A DNA stretch of 64,000 nucleotides from an uncultured Pseudomonadales bacterium. Its GTDB lineage: Bacteria; Pseudomonadota; Gammaproteobacteria; Pseudomonadales; Azotimanducaceae. A model generated the notes under the pieces. The model saw only the letters and a list, made by a program, of their open reading frames with translations, was not told the DNA's origin and ran no database searches. Location: NCBI GenBank assembly GCA_958296295.1, contig OY282460.1, positions 2,480,001-2,544,000 on the forward strand. The letters are read 5' to 3'. Shown here piece by piece: positions 1 through 9,457 of this stretch (its first letter is position 1; each line of letters begins with the position of its first letter). A program made the position numbers and the translations under genes.

Positions 1-176
1 TCGCGTCGGCCAACAAGACGTTCGCCATCTACCGCGACGAGCTGGAAGTGACGGGACGGATCCACCGCGAACTTGACGACAACGCTTTCCGCAACATCGC
101 CTTGGGCCAAAACTACTTTCGCCTGCTGGGGCTCGACCACGAAGCTCCGGCGGTGTGCGCGCCCGGCACCCCCTAA
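1..176 (+). CDS. C-terminal fragment, possibly amidohydrolase family
   Basis: The window opens inside a gene. The frame starting at base 3 runs about 57 residues to a TAA at 174-176. The tail contains a segment like NIALGQNYFRLLGLD, which resembles the closing helix of amidohydrolase-2 TIM-barrel enzymes (a conserved N-x-R-L-x-G-L pattern). No catalytic residues are in view, so the family call is tentative. It lies on the same strand as the following operon, separated by about 160 bases without a convincing terminator, so it could be co-transcribed or be the preceding unit. Confidence 0.4.
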   Translation, partial: ASANKTFAIYRDELEVTGRIHRELDDNAFRNIALGQNYFRLLGLDHEAPAVCAPGTP

Positions 177-337
177 GGCGTCCGCAAGAACCCGACATCG
201 TCCCGGCGGGCGTCATTGCCGCCCGTCTCCGGCTCTCCCGGCCCAAGCAACCGGCGCAAGGTTGCCGTAACCAACATGCTATATTCTCCGGCACATCTGG
301 TGCCGGGCACTAGCCGGCACTGCCATTGGAGCGCCCT

Positions 338-1366
338 ATGAAACATGTGCTGGCCTTGCCGCTGGCCATCGTCGCCAGCGCGTCGATGGGCGGCCCCGTC
401 TCGGTGACCGCGGTCGGGTTGGACGCCCACGATGGCGCGGTTCTGGAGTTCGGCTACGCGGATCCCCGCAACCCGGACGGCTTCGAGGTTCTTGGGTTGG
501 CGCTGGTCGAAGAAGGGCGGGCCGAATTGCGGGCCGACATCGATACCGCGCTGGCCACCGAGTTCATCATCTTGGCCGACGATGGCGAACGCAGAGTGCG
601 CGGCATCGTGGAACCCGGCGGCGAGCATCGGCTAAGCGCCCGGACGGACGGTGCATTGACGTTCTCCGGCGGGCGCTACCAATCCCTCATCGCCCCCTCC
701 CCCACCGCACCGACCGAGACGCACATCGAACGCATGCGCCAGATATACCGCGGCGAGACCGATCCGCTCGCTCGGGCGCTCGCGCTGCGAGAGGCTTGGA
801 AGGATCGCAACGGCGCCTGGCGTGACACCGAGGACGCCGAGCAGATGGCGGTGCTGGCCGAACTGGGCGAACTGGCCCCGGTGCGAGGCAATCTCAATGT
901 CGCCCTCATCAACGCCGTGTTGGACCAACGCGACGCCGTCGCGGCGCGCGCCATCAAGGACTTCCAAGCCCCAACACTGGCCGGGCGGGAGGTCCGCCTG
1001 CGCGACGTGCTGCGCCAGAACAAGTACACGCTGGTCGAGTTCTGGGCCTCTTGGTGCGGCCCTTGCATCGCCGAGATTCCCCACTTGCAAACCGCCTATG
1101 AGCGGTTTCGCGCCGCAGGTTTCGAGATCCTCTCGGTCAACTTGGATGAGGACAGAGCGGCATGGCGGCAAGCGTCCGTGGACGACTACGCCATCGGTTG
1201 GCTGAACGTCTCGGACGGGCACGCGTTTGCGAGCCCGGTGGCGAAGCTCTACCGCGTGCGCGGCATTCCCGCCAACTTCCTCGTGGCCGCGGACGGCAAG
1301 ACGGTGGCGCGGCATCTGCGCGGCGAGGCGCTGTCGGAGAAGCTGGCCGATTTGCTCGACGGGTGA
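338..1366 (+). CDS. TlpA/ResA-like thioredoxin-fold protein
   Basis: A 342-residue secreted thiol-disulfide protein. The ATG at 338 is preferred over the in-frame TTG at 326 because GGAG lies about six bases upstream and the resulting N-terminus (MKHVLALPLAIVASASMG) reads as a signal peptide. The first half resembles the DUF4369-like region often found before TlpA domains. The C-terminal third is a thioredoxin fold with the active site W239-C-G-P-C243 after LVEFWAS, and a cis-Pro segment (RGIPANF). It is first in a long operon, and the next gene starts within its stop codon (GTGA). Family knowledge suggests periplasmic disulfide or redox maintenance. I infer it serves the envelope proteins encoded downstream. 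Confidence 0.85.
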   Translation: MKHVLALPLAIVASASMGGPVSVTAVGLDAHDGAVLEFGYADPRNPDGFEVLGLALVEEGRAELRADIDTALATEFIILADDGERRVRGIVEPGGEHRLSARTDGALTFSGGRYQSLIAPSPTAPTETHIERMRQIYRGETDPLARALALREAWKDRNGAWRDTEDAEQMAVLAELGELAPVRGNLNVALINAVLDQRDAVAARAIKDFQAPTLAGREVRLRDVLRQNKYTLVEFWASWCGPCIAEIPHLQTAYERFRAAGFEILSVNLDEDRAAWRQASVDDYAIGWLNVSDGHAFASPVAKLYRVRGIPANFLVAADGKTVARHLRGEALSEKLADLLDG

Positions 1367-4300
1367 GGCGACCTATCCGCAGCATTGCCCGCAGCATTGC
1401 CCGCAAGACAGGCAGCCGTTTGCACGACACCGGCCCCCGTTTGCGACTGCCGCGCGGGCACCGCCCCCCGTGGCCACGATCGCCGCGCCGCGTTGTGGCC
1501 GCGATCATCTTGGCCGCCGGCGCGTTGGCCGCCACGTCGCCGAACGCCCAAACGAACGCCTTGGCCGAGGTGTTGAAGGCCGGGGCGGCGACGGAACGCC
1601 TCGATCTCGCCGCGATCGGCCGCTTGTACGACGAGGCCGTGCGCGATGGCGTCGGCGTGGGACGCACCGTGCGCCGGTTGCGCGCCTTCGCCGACGCGCC
1701 GGCGCGCCAAGCGCGGGCGCGCGCCAACACCTTGCTCGCCATCGCCCACCTGCACTGGCGCCACGGCGACCCGGACGCCGCTCTCGAGGCGGCCGATGCG
1801 GCTTGGGCGGTGCGCGAGTCCGTGGATGGCGCGCTGCTCAAGGCTCGGTTGCTGGACGCGAGAGGCGACCCCGCGGCCGCTGTCGTTTGGTACGAACGGG
1901 CTGCGGCGAACACGGCCCGCGAGCGCGAGAAAGAGTTCGTCGCCCTCCGACTCACCATGGCGCAAGCCACCGAGCGCAACATCGACGCCCTCGTGGCGCT
2001 CGCGTCCGAGCGCGACCAGGACTTCCGCAACCGCGTCGCCATCGCGTTGGCCGTGCTCGGCCATCCCGCCGACGCGCTTGCGCTCTACCGCGTGGCGGAC
2101 GCCTTTGGCGACGTGTTCCGGCAGCGGGTGCGATTGGCCGAGTGGGCCATCGCCGCTGGCGACCTCGAGCAAGCGCAAGCCGAGGCGTGGCGGTCGTTCG
2201 AGGCGGCCGGGCGCCGGGCGGACCGGCTCTACGCCTTGGCGGTGCTCGTCGAGGCGTACCGCGAGAACGGCGCGTTGGACGAACTGGTGGCCCGCCTCGA
2301 CGCCGGCGCCGACACGGCGCCGGAGTTGGTCGAGACCCGGGTGGACCTGCTGATCGAGACGGAGCACTACGACGAGGCCATCCGCTACTACCGGACGACG
2401 GACGACGCAGGCGTGGATGTCGCGGCCCGTCAACGGCTGTTGAACCTGTACGAGGCGGCCGGCCGCACCGCGGACATGGTGGCCGAATACCGGCGGCTGA
2501 TGGCTTCGGAGCCGAGGGTGGTGCATTGGTTCGCGGCGCTCGCGGGCCACTACATGAACATGGCGGAGCCGGCGCAGGCGTTGGCCGTGTGGCAAGCGCT
2601 GGAAACCGCCAACGCCGATCATCCGCCGACGTTGCTTGAAGCCGCTGAACGGATGCTCCGAATGGGCTTCACCGAAGAGGCGGTGGCCATGGTGGAGCGG
2701 CAAATGGCCGCCGACGGCGAGCACGCGGACGGCCTCTTGTTCCTGTTCGACGTCCGGCGCGGCCAAGGCCGGGACGAAGCGGCGCAGGCCTCTCTCCAAC
2801 GGCTGGAAGCGCTGCTGCCGCCGGACGACAGCGCCATCCGGGATCTGGCCGACGCCTACGAGCGCTTGAACAAGCCGCAAGCCGCCATCCGCCTCCTGGA
2901 ACAGCTGCGCGCCAACAAAGGCGAACTCGGCTATGACGAGCGCATGCGTTTGGCGTGGCTGTACAGCGTGGCCGAGCGCAAACCGGAGGCCCTGGCCACT
3001 TGGCGGGCGCTTTGGGTGAGCGTGGACAGCGCGGCGCGGCGCAGTCTCGCCGAGAGCCAGATGCTGCTGCTCGCCGCCGAGTTGAACGCATTGGCGGACA
3101 TCGTGGTTGAGTTGGAAGAGAAGCTCGCGAACGGCGACGCGGACAAGAACGAGATGAACCTGTTGGCGCGCATCTACACCGAGGTGGGCGACTCGCTTTC
3201 GGCCACCGAGGTCATCGCCGAGTTCGCCCGCCGCGGCGGCGGCGACGATGTAAACCGGCTTCGCCAACTTGGCCGGGTTCACATGCTGCTGAAGGACTAC
3301 TCGGCCTACGACAAGGTGCTCCGCCAGCTGGTCGCGGCGGATCCGCGAAACGAGGCCGAGCATGTGCAGAATCTCGTGCTCAACATGCTCGCCTACGATC
3401 TTGCCGAGGATTCCGACGAGCGTTTCACGGACATCCAGCGTTGGTTGGCGAAGTTGCGGACCTTCGATGCGGAAGGCGTTAGCGGCGAGTTCGAGGCCGG
3501 CGTGCTCTCCCTCGGCGGCTTCAACGACGAAGCGATCGAGAGCTACCGCCGCGCACTGGTGCTGCAACCGGAAAACAGCGACAACCTGCTGCTGATGGCG
3601 GACATGATGAAGCGCACCAACCGCCGCGACGAAGCGGTTTCGCTGCTGCAGTACGCCGCCGAACACGCGGTGGACGACAACGCGTTCGTCGTCGCCGTGG
3701 ACGGCATCGTCAACATGATCGGCGCCCGCTCCTTCTCCGACCGTCTCACACCCGCCATGCGCCGGACGTTCCGCTGGGCCGAGCGCATCATTCTTGAACG
3801 CATAACCGGCCGCGCCGACAAGTTCTACCTGTACCAGCTGCTGGCGGACATCGCGCAGGAGACGGGCGACCACGAAGGCGAGTTCCTGGCGCTGGAGAAC
3901 TCGCTCTCCCAGGCCGGCCTGCGGCGCCCGGCCATCCTGCGCGAACTCGTCACGCTGGCGACGCCGAACACCGGCTACGGCGGCTTCGACACCGGCGGCG
4001 GCGATAGGGAAAGGCAACTCAAGCACGGCCGCCGGTTGATCGGCCTGCGCCAAGCGCTGCCCCCGGAGGTCTACATCGATCTCGGCAAAGTGCTGCTCGA
4101 ACGCGGCGATCTCGCCGGCGCGGAGAAGGCGTTCGACGGCATTGACGACATCACGGGCCTCATCGACGTCAACAAGACCAAGGCCGATCTGTTGCACGAA
4201 GCCGGCCATTCGGCTGAAGCCCTGAACTACTACACCCGCGCCCTCAGCGTCAAGCCGGACGACCTGGCGCTGCTCGCGAAGACCGCCCTGCTGCGCGAGA

Positions 4301-7300
4301 CGAACGGCCAGCTCGCGGTGGCGAACAGGTTGTACGAACGCGCGCTCGGCAATGTGCTGCGCACGCAGCCGGCGACCGCCAAGGCGAAACGGCCGGGTAG
4401 TGATCAATCACCGATGGCGATGTTCGGGCCCCGCGTCGACCTCGCCGTCACCCGCGACTACCGCACGTACTTCGAGACCCTCGCGCAGGGGTTCCTCGTC
4501 ACATGGCCCGAAGACCGGGCCAGTGCCGCGCAGCGGCTCGCCGCTGTGCGCGCCATGGTCGACGACGCCGTCCAGTCCACCAGCGAGCCGGATGGCGAAC
4601 AGCCGCTGTCGGCGTTTCCCCGGCTCGACCACACCGCCCGGTTCGCGCGCCGGGTGGCGGAATTCACAGGCGACACCGAACTCCGGCGCCATGTGGACGC
4701 CGCGGTCGCGGCTTACGAGGCCGAAACGGAAGACGCTCCCGCCCCCCCAACCGAGGGCGGCCAGTCGGTGCTGGAACGGCACTTCGCGCGCGCCAAGGGC
4801 GAGGGGGATTTCGGTGCCGCGGCGCGGCTTGCGCGACTGCTCGGCGACGACGAGCGAATCGCCGAACTGTTGCGCGAACGCATCGCCGCCGGCGAGTACC
4901 AGGAAGGCATCTCGGTTGCCCGGGCCATGTTGTCGCCCACGGCCTTCCGCCGCGTCGTTTCGCCTTTCGTGGCCGCGCTCAAGGACGACAAGAGCGCGTT
5001 CCTTAAGCTCATCACCGGCGCCGGCGCATGGCTGGTGCTCGATGTGGAGGAGCGCTTGGGCCGCGATTTGATCGCGCCGGACGAACTGGAACGTCTCGCC
5101 ACCAGTCCGATAGCGGACCAAGTGCTGGACGAACGGGGGTTCGGCAACGCAACCGCGTTCTGGGGCTACCTCAAGGCGAAGGTGGGGGTGGATGCCCAGA
5201 TCCGCTATTTCGCCAACGTTGTCGACGGTTTCGAGGGCGGGAACGGTTTTGGCGGCGGCTCCTATGTCATCAGGGAGGTGCTGGACGATCTGTTGACAAC
5301 GGAACTGACCCCGCCGCAACAGGAAGCCCTCGTCAACGCCGCAAGCGCTTACGCCGCCAAATCGGATTTGCCTCCGGAGTACGCGGCGCAACAGATTCTG
5401 AGCATGCTGTTGAAAGACGTCCCTAGGCAAAACCAACAAATGCTCTACGCGCTGGCCGAACCGTTCGCCCGGCGCGGTCAGCTGGGCTTTGATCTCGGTC
5501 AAACGCTGCGCACGATTTTCGAAGGCGACCCGGACGACGGCTTCGACGCGCTGCTGGATCTGGGACGCAGGGATTTGCGAACCGCAGCGCTTGGCATCCG
5601 AGACTTCACCGAGCGGTTTGCCGAACAGAAGGAGAAGCTGCTCGCCCGAATCGCCAGCGGCGAGCAGGTGGACGCCGCCACGGCGAACCTCATCTACGGA
5701 ATGGAGCTCGCCACCAGCTTCTACGGGAACGCCGAACAGCGCACGGCGCGCGCCCGCCGTTTGATCCAATTGGCACCGCGATTGATGGCGCTGGACCCGG
5801 AGGAATCGGAGTACCGGCGGGCGCTGGTCACCGCCCACCTGGCGCTCGGCGAGCGCCACGGGGCTGAACAAGCGCTGCTCGACTTCCACAGTAGCGCGCC
5901 AGAAGACGAACTGTTGCGCGGCGCCGTCTACTTCCATTGGCTGAGCGAGGGCCGCTACGCGCAGGCGCTGGCGCTGGCCGCCGATGGCGGCGCCGACTAC
6001 CGCGACGAAACCACCGTCGATCCGCTGTTGGAGAAAGCCATGTCGCGCGGCGCGCGCGGCTCCAGCGCGGAGATCTTCCGGTTGTACTACCCGAAGCCGT
6101 TCGACTTCTACGGCCCCAGAGACGCGGCGCTGTCGCGGGACATCGACAGGCTGCGGGCTCTCGCCGTTGACAGTGGGGACGCGCGATCGCGCAGCCAAGC
6201 GCTCAGAGCGGTGTGGCGCGGAGCGTACGCACCCGACGAAAGCGATGGCGGCCTACGTTTTTTCGAACCGCTCGGCATGCTGCTCGACTTGCCGGCGAAA
6301 GCGGCCAAAGACGAGTTCTTCAGCTACGAGACGCGCCCGACGGGCGGGATCGCCTCCATGCTTGAATCCTCCGGAGGCGGCGCGCCGCCGCGGCTCTTCG
6401 ACGCGCTCGCCGATCTTCCTTTCGCCGCCGCGGCGTTCGACCGCCTCATCGCCGCCTTGCCGGCGGACACGCGACGGGAGAATCAGCGCCTGTACGCCTT
6501 GCTGGGCAAGGCGTTCGAGGCGGCGCCCGGATACCGCGATCAGCGCTTGGACAAGCTGGGGGACGGGTTGCGGCGAGACTCCCTCAGCGACCAGGAATTC
6601 GGCTTGTGGGTGGCGTTGCGAGAAGCTGACCAAGCCCCTCTGGAGCGATGGGAGGTGGCGCGTTTCCAAGCGCGCGCCGCGGCCATCGACGACCCCAACA
6701 CGTTCGAGATACTCCACTTGGCGCGTCTTTTCGCCAAAGCCGGCGCGTCGACGCCAAGCGCACTTGACGCCGCGGTCTCCCACTACCAACTGGTGGCCGC
6801 CAGCCTGTTGCGAATGCAAGACGCCGAACCGCGCGTCATGATGCGGATCATCGGGCCGGGCGCGGTCAGCGATAGCCTCGACTTGGCCGATCTTGCCGAC
6901 GAGGTGGCCGACCGGTTGCCGAACGAACAGGCGCTAAAGGTGATACGAAGCGTCTTGGGCATTGCCCGTCCGATGGATGAAGACGCTGATGTCGCGGCCT
7001 GTTTCCACGCCTACGCGCTGCGGACCTTGTCGACGGTGATGACCGCCGACGAGGCCTTGGTCGAGGCCGAAGCGTGGGCCGGTAGGCCTCCCGCCGCCGA
7101 CAGCGCGCTCTGCGATGGCGCCCACGCTGTCGAACTCGCGCGCATCCACGCCCAAGCCGGTCGTCTCGCGGATGCGCTAGCCGTGTTGCGGGCGCTGCTG
7201 CGGAGCGCCCCGTCACGCTCTGAAGACGACCTTTTCCTTAGCCAAGACGACTACCGGCGGCAAACGGCGCGAAGTCATTTCAAGCGCCTGCTCGGCGTGC

Positions 7301-7944
7301 CAGCCGCCGCGTCCGCGCACGGCATGCTCGTGGCGCACCGCGGGCGCCTTTTCCCGGCCCGCGAGCCGCATGTCTGGGATGGTTCCGGCGAGTGGATCAT
7401 GCGCGCCGCCAACGCCATGATCGACTGGCTGGACGATGCGGCCTTGGACGCCGCGGTCACGTTGGACGCGGTGCTTGTCGCCGCTTGGCAACGACGCGCC
7501 GCCGGCAAGCCCGACATGGCGCGGAGCCTTTTCTCACAAGCGGCGGGAAATATCGCGAGCGCCGACAGCCCGCCAAGCGCCGGCGTCCTGCGCCAGCTCG
7601 CCTTGATGGCACTCCAGCTGGAAAGCCCTCTGCCGCTCGACTTGGCGGAGGCGGCATTGAGCCGCGGTATTCTGACCGCCGCCCAAGAGGCCGATCTCTT
7701 GCTTTACCTTGCCACGCTTTCCGACGCCGGCGCCACCCTGCGCGTTGGCCGGACGGCCGACCGCGGCGACCGGCTGGCGGTGCTGCAAGCCCTCCTGCCG
7801 TTGGCCAGAAGCGCCGGCGATGCGGCCTACGCCGCGCAGTTGACGGGGCGCATCGGCACCGCCGAGGAGGCCCGCGCCGAGCTTGGGTTGGCGCCCGAAA
7901 GCGAGCTTGGGCGGTCCGCCAACGTGGCGCGGGCGGGGAGCTGA
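1363..7944 (+). CDS. Giant TPR-repeat exported protein (~2,193 aa)
   Basis: This is the largest gene in the window. I place the start at GTG 1363, which overlaps the previous TGA as GTGA. The frame is open further upstream, but that would lie inside the previous gene. The N-terminus is long and basic (about 43 residues), then hydrophobic (VVAAIILAAGALAA, residues 44-57), followed by a likely cleavage region (TSPNAQ), so export to the periplasm is likely. The rest is almost entirely helical, with repeated A-x2-L/Y-x3-G-A/x-x-A-L patterns typical of TPRs, for example around 3520-3560 and 4200-4290. I see no enzymatic motif. It probably acts as a scaffold for the MoxR/vWA proteins encoded downstream. 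A long antisense open frame over it is a codon-bias shadow. Confidence 0.8.
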   Translation: MRRPIRSIARSIARKTGSRLHDTGPRLRLPRGHRPPWPRSPRRVVAAIILAAGALAATSPNAQTNALAEVLKAGAATERLDLAAIGRLYDEAVRDGVGVGRTVRRLRAFADAPARQARARANTLLAIAHLHWRHGDPDAALEAADAAWAVRESVDGALLKARLLDARGDPAAAVVWYERAAANTAREREKEFVALRLTMAQATERNIDALVALASERDQDFRNRVAIALAVLGHPADALALYRVADAFGDVFRQRVRLAEWAIAAGDLEQAQAEAWRSFEAAGRRADRLYALAVLVEAYRENGALDELVARLDAGADTAPELVETRVDLLIETEHYDEAIRYYRTTDDAGVDVAARQRLLNLYEAAGRTADMVAEYRRLMASEPRVVHWFAALAGHYMNMAEPAQALAVWQALETANADHPPTLLEAAERMLRMGFTEEAVAMVERQMAADGEHADGLLFLFDVRRGQGRDEAAQASLQRLEALLPPDDSAIRDLADAYERLNKPQAAIRLLEQLRANKGELGYDERMRLAWLYSVAERKPEALATWRALWVSVDSAARRSLAESQMLLLAAELNALADIVVELEEKLANGDADKNEMNLLARIYTEVGDSLSATEVIAEFARRGGGDDVNRLRQLGRVHMLLKDYSAYDKVLRQLVAADPRNEAEHVQNLVLNMLAYDLAEDSDERFTDIQRWLAKLRTFDAEGVSGEFEAGVLSLGGFNDEAIESYRRALVLQPENSDNLLLMADMMKRTNRRDEAVSLLQYAAEHAVDDNAFVVAVDGIVNMIGARSFSDRLTPAMRRTFRWAERIILERITGRADKFYLYQLLADIAQETGDHEGEFLALENSLSQAGLRRPAILRELVTLATPNTGYGGFDTGGGDRERQLKHGRRLIGLRQALPPEVYIDLGKVLLERGDLAGAEKAFDGIDDITGLIDVNKTKADLLHEAGHSAEALNYYTRALSVKPDDLALLAKTALLRETNGQLAVANRLYERALGNVLRTQPATAKAKRPGSDQSPMAMFGPRVDLAVTRDYRTYFETLAQGFLVTWPEDRASAAQRLAAVRAMVDDAVQSTSEPDGEQPLSAFPRLDHTARFARRVAEFTGDTELRRHVDAAVAAYEAETEDAPAPPTEGGQSVLERHFARAKGEGDFGAAARLARLLGDDERIAELLRERIAAGEYQEGISVARAMLSPTAFRRVVSPFVAALKDDKSAFLKLITGAGAWLVLDVEERLGRDLIAPDELERLATSPIADQVLDERGFGNATAFWGYLKAKVGVDAQIRYFANVVDGFEGGNGFGGGSYVIREVLDDLLTTELTPPQQEALVNAASAYAAKSDLPPEYAAQQILSMLLKDVPRQNQQMLYALAEPFARRGQLGFDLGQTLRTIFEGDPDDGFDALLDLGRRDLRTAALGIRDFTERFAEQKEKLLARIASGEQVDAATANLIYGMELATSFYGNAEQRTARARRLIQLAPRLMALDPEESEYRRALVTAHLALGERHGAEQALLDFHSSAPEDELLRGAVYFHWLSEGRYAQALALAADGGADYRDETTVDPLLEKAMSRGARGSSAEIFRLYYPKPFDFYGPRDAALSRDIDRLRALAVDSGDARSRSQALRAVWRGAYAPDESDGGLRFFEPLGMLLDLPAKAAKDEFFSYETRPTGGIASMLESSGGGAPPRLFDALADLPFAAAAFDRLIAALPADTRRENQRLYALLGKAFEAAPGYRDQRLDKLGDGLRRDSLSDQEFGLWVALREADQAPLERWEVARFQARAAAIDDPNTFEILHLARLFAKAGASTPSALDAAVSHYQLVAASLLRMQDAEPRVMMRIIGPGAVSDSLDLADLADEVADRLPNEQALKVIRSVLGIARPMDEDADVAACFHAYALRTLSTVMTADEALVEAEAWAGRPPAADSALCDGAHAVELARIHAQAGRLADALAVLRALLRSAPSRSEDDLFLSQDDYRRQTARSHFKRLLGVPAAASAHGMLVAHRGRLFPAREPHVWDGSGEWIMRAANAMIDWLDDAALDAAVTLDAVLVAAWQRRAAGKPDMARSLFSQAAGNIASADSPPSAGVLRQLALMALQLESPLPLDLAEAALSRGILTAAQEADLLLYLATLSDAGATLRVGRTADRGDRLAVLQALLPLARSAGDAAYAAQLTGRIGTAEEARAELGLAPESELGRSANVARAGS

Positions 7945-7945
7945 C

Positions 7946-9457
7946 ATGCCGAGCGTGTCCAACACGCGGCCGCATCGGTTTTCCGGCGCGTTCGCCAGCT
8001 GGTCGCATGTGGTGGGCGCGACGCTGCTCGCTGTCGCGTCCACGTCGCTCGGCGCCGCCGAGGGAGGCCGAATCGATGCGCGCGCGCTGGGCGACCGGGT
8101 GCTCGTCCGCGCCACTTTGCGCACCGAAGCGTTCCACAAGGACACGCATGTCGTCGTGGACTACGCGGCGCCGGTCGGACTGCAGGTGCATCGCAACGTC
8201 CTGCCTTCCATCGCCTTCGGCGAAGGCGAACAAACCCTTGCCATCGTCGCGGACGGTTTCCAAGTGGCCGTGCCGAGAGACGCCATCGCCGTCGAGTCGG
8301 GCCCGGTGCTCGGCGAAATCACCGCCCGCCACGCCAATGAACTTGGCAACGTGGACGCCTCGGCGATACTTGGCTGGCCGGTGCTGCGGCGTTTCGCCCT
8401 GGGCCTGAATTTGCGGGACGGCGAACTGACGCTAAAGCCTGCGCAGGAGGCCGCGGCCGCCGCCTCCACCGGACCCGGCGGCACCTTGGTGACCGGAGTG
8501 CGCGTCGTAGGCGAATCCGTGCGGGTGCCCGTCTCGCGGGACGGCGCACGCGCTTGGATGACCTTCAACACCGCCGGCTATCACACCTACTTGAACCAGG
8601 AATTGGCCATCGGCGCCAGCGCGGACATTCGGTTCGGGGACACGGCGTTGTCGGTCTCCGACATGGTGGCGATGTTCCCGCAACCGTTCGACGACTCGGA
8701 CGACGGCTTGCTGCTGCGTTCCGGGCTCGGTCTGTGGGCGTGCTACGCGCTGGAAATCAACCCTGGTCGCGGCTACCTTGCGCTCACGCCGGTGCTGGAC
8801 GGCAACTATTCCGAGGCCGATGCCGCTTTCTACCGGGCCGCCGCCGCCGCAGACGCCGAGGGTCTGCGGGCCTACGCCGCGGCCTGGCCAAAGGATCGCA
8901 ACATCGAAGAAGCGGCCGCCCGATTGTTCGACATCGGCGTGCGTGAAGGTTTCACCGTGGCGGCCCAGCTGGACACGGTGGGTCTCGGCTTGGCGGTCAC
9001 GCCGGCGCCGCGACGGATGGAATACGTCGGCGCGTTCGCCCTGGGACTGTTCCAGGGCGAGGACAAGGACCGCCACACCGATCTCGTCTTGGCTCTGGGC
9101 GAGGAAGCCATGCGCCACGTCGGTCGCGCCGAAAAGCCGCGTTTTCGTCAGCATCTGCAACTGATGCTGGGCGATAGGTATCTCGCGCGGGGCGATGCCC
9201 AAGCGGCTTGGAAGACGTTTCTCGCCGCCGGCTTCAACGGCGACCCGGGCCTGGAGGGCGTGGTGCGTCACGAACTCGGACGCGCCTACGAGGCGCTCGG
9301 CCGGCATCGTCGCGCCTACTCCAACTATCAGCGGGCTTTGTCCGACTTGACGCCGACGCCGCCCGCGATGCGCCAGAGCGCCAAAGCCGCCTTGGCGCGC
9401 TTGCGTCCCCATCTGGCGCCCGACGACGAACTGCTGGCCAGCGACCAAGATGGCTGA
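7946..9457 (+). CDS. Secreted retropepsin-like (probably inactive) protein with TPR tail
   Basis: The start is ATG 7946, one base after the preceding stop, with GGGGAG upstream; 503 residues. A signal peptide (hydrophobic residues about 21-38, ending SLGAAEGG) is followed by two lobes that resemble retropepsin-like aspartyl protease folds. Each ends with a hydrophobic-Gly pattern such as ILGWPVLRRFALGLN and LLLRSGLGLWACYALEIN. Where active enzymes have a D-T-G-A loop, this protein has D72-Y-A-A in the first lobe and N208-T-A-G in the second, so catalysis looks lost. The C-terminal quarter has TPR-like helices (YEALGRHRRAYSNYQRAL). It is co-translated with the giant TPR protein. The fold assignment is by pattern only. 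Confidence 0.65.
   Translation: MPSVSNTRPHRFSGAFASWSHVVGATLLAVASTSLGAAEGGRIDARALGDRVLVRATLRTEAFHKDTHVVVDYAAPVGLQVHRNVLPSIAFGEGEQTLAIVADGFQVAVPRDAIAVESGPVLGEITARHANELGNVDASAILGWPVLRRFALGLNLRDGELTLKPAQEAAAAASTGPGGTLVTGVRVVGESVRVPVSRDGARAWMTFNTAGYHTYLNQELAIGASADIRFGDTALSVSDMVAMFPQPFDDSDDGLLLRSGLGLWACYALEINPGRGYLALTPVLDGNYSEADAAFYRAAAAADAEGLRAYAAAWPKDRNIEEAAARLFDIGVREGFTVAAQLDTVGLGLAVTPAPRRMEYVGAFALGLFQGEDKDRHTDLVLALGEEAMRHVGRAEKPRFRQHLQLMLGDRYLARGDAQAAWKTFLAAGFNGDPGLEGVVRHELGRAYEALGRHRRAYSNYQRALSDLTPTPPAMRQSAKAALARLRPHLAPDDELLASDQDG

Noticed and set aside
177..337. Promoter for the MoxR operon
   Set aside because: TATATT at 280-285 resembles a -10, but the only -35-like hexamer is spaced about 12 bases away, too short to claim.
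1381..1412. Short tandem repeat CGCAGCATTGCC
   Set aside because: Two copies only, encoding repeated residues in the basic N-terminus of the TPR protein; not a CRISPR or regulatory array.
1249..4407. Long minus-strand open frame of about 1,050 codons
   Set aside because: Antisense to the giant TPR gene; composition is what high GC third-position bias produces, and no family pattern is visible.
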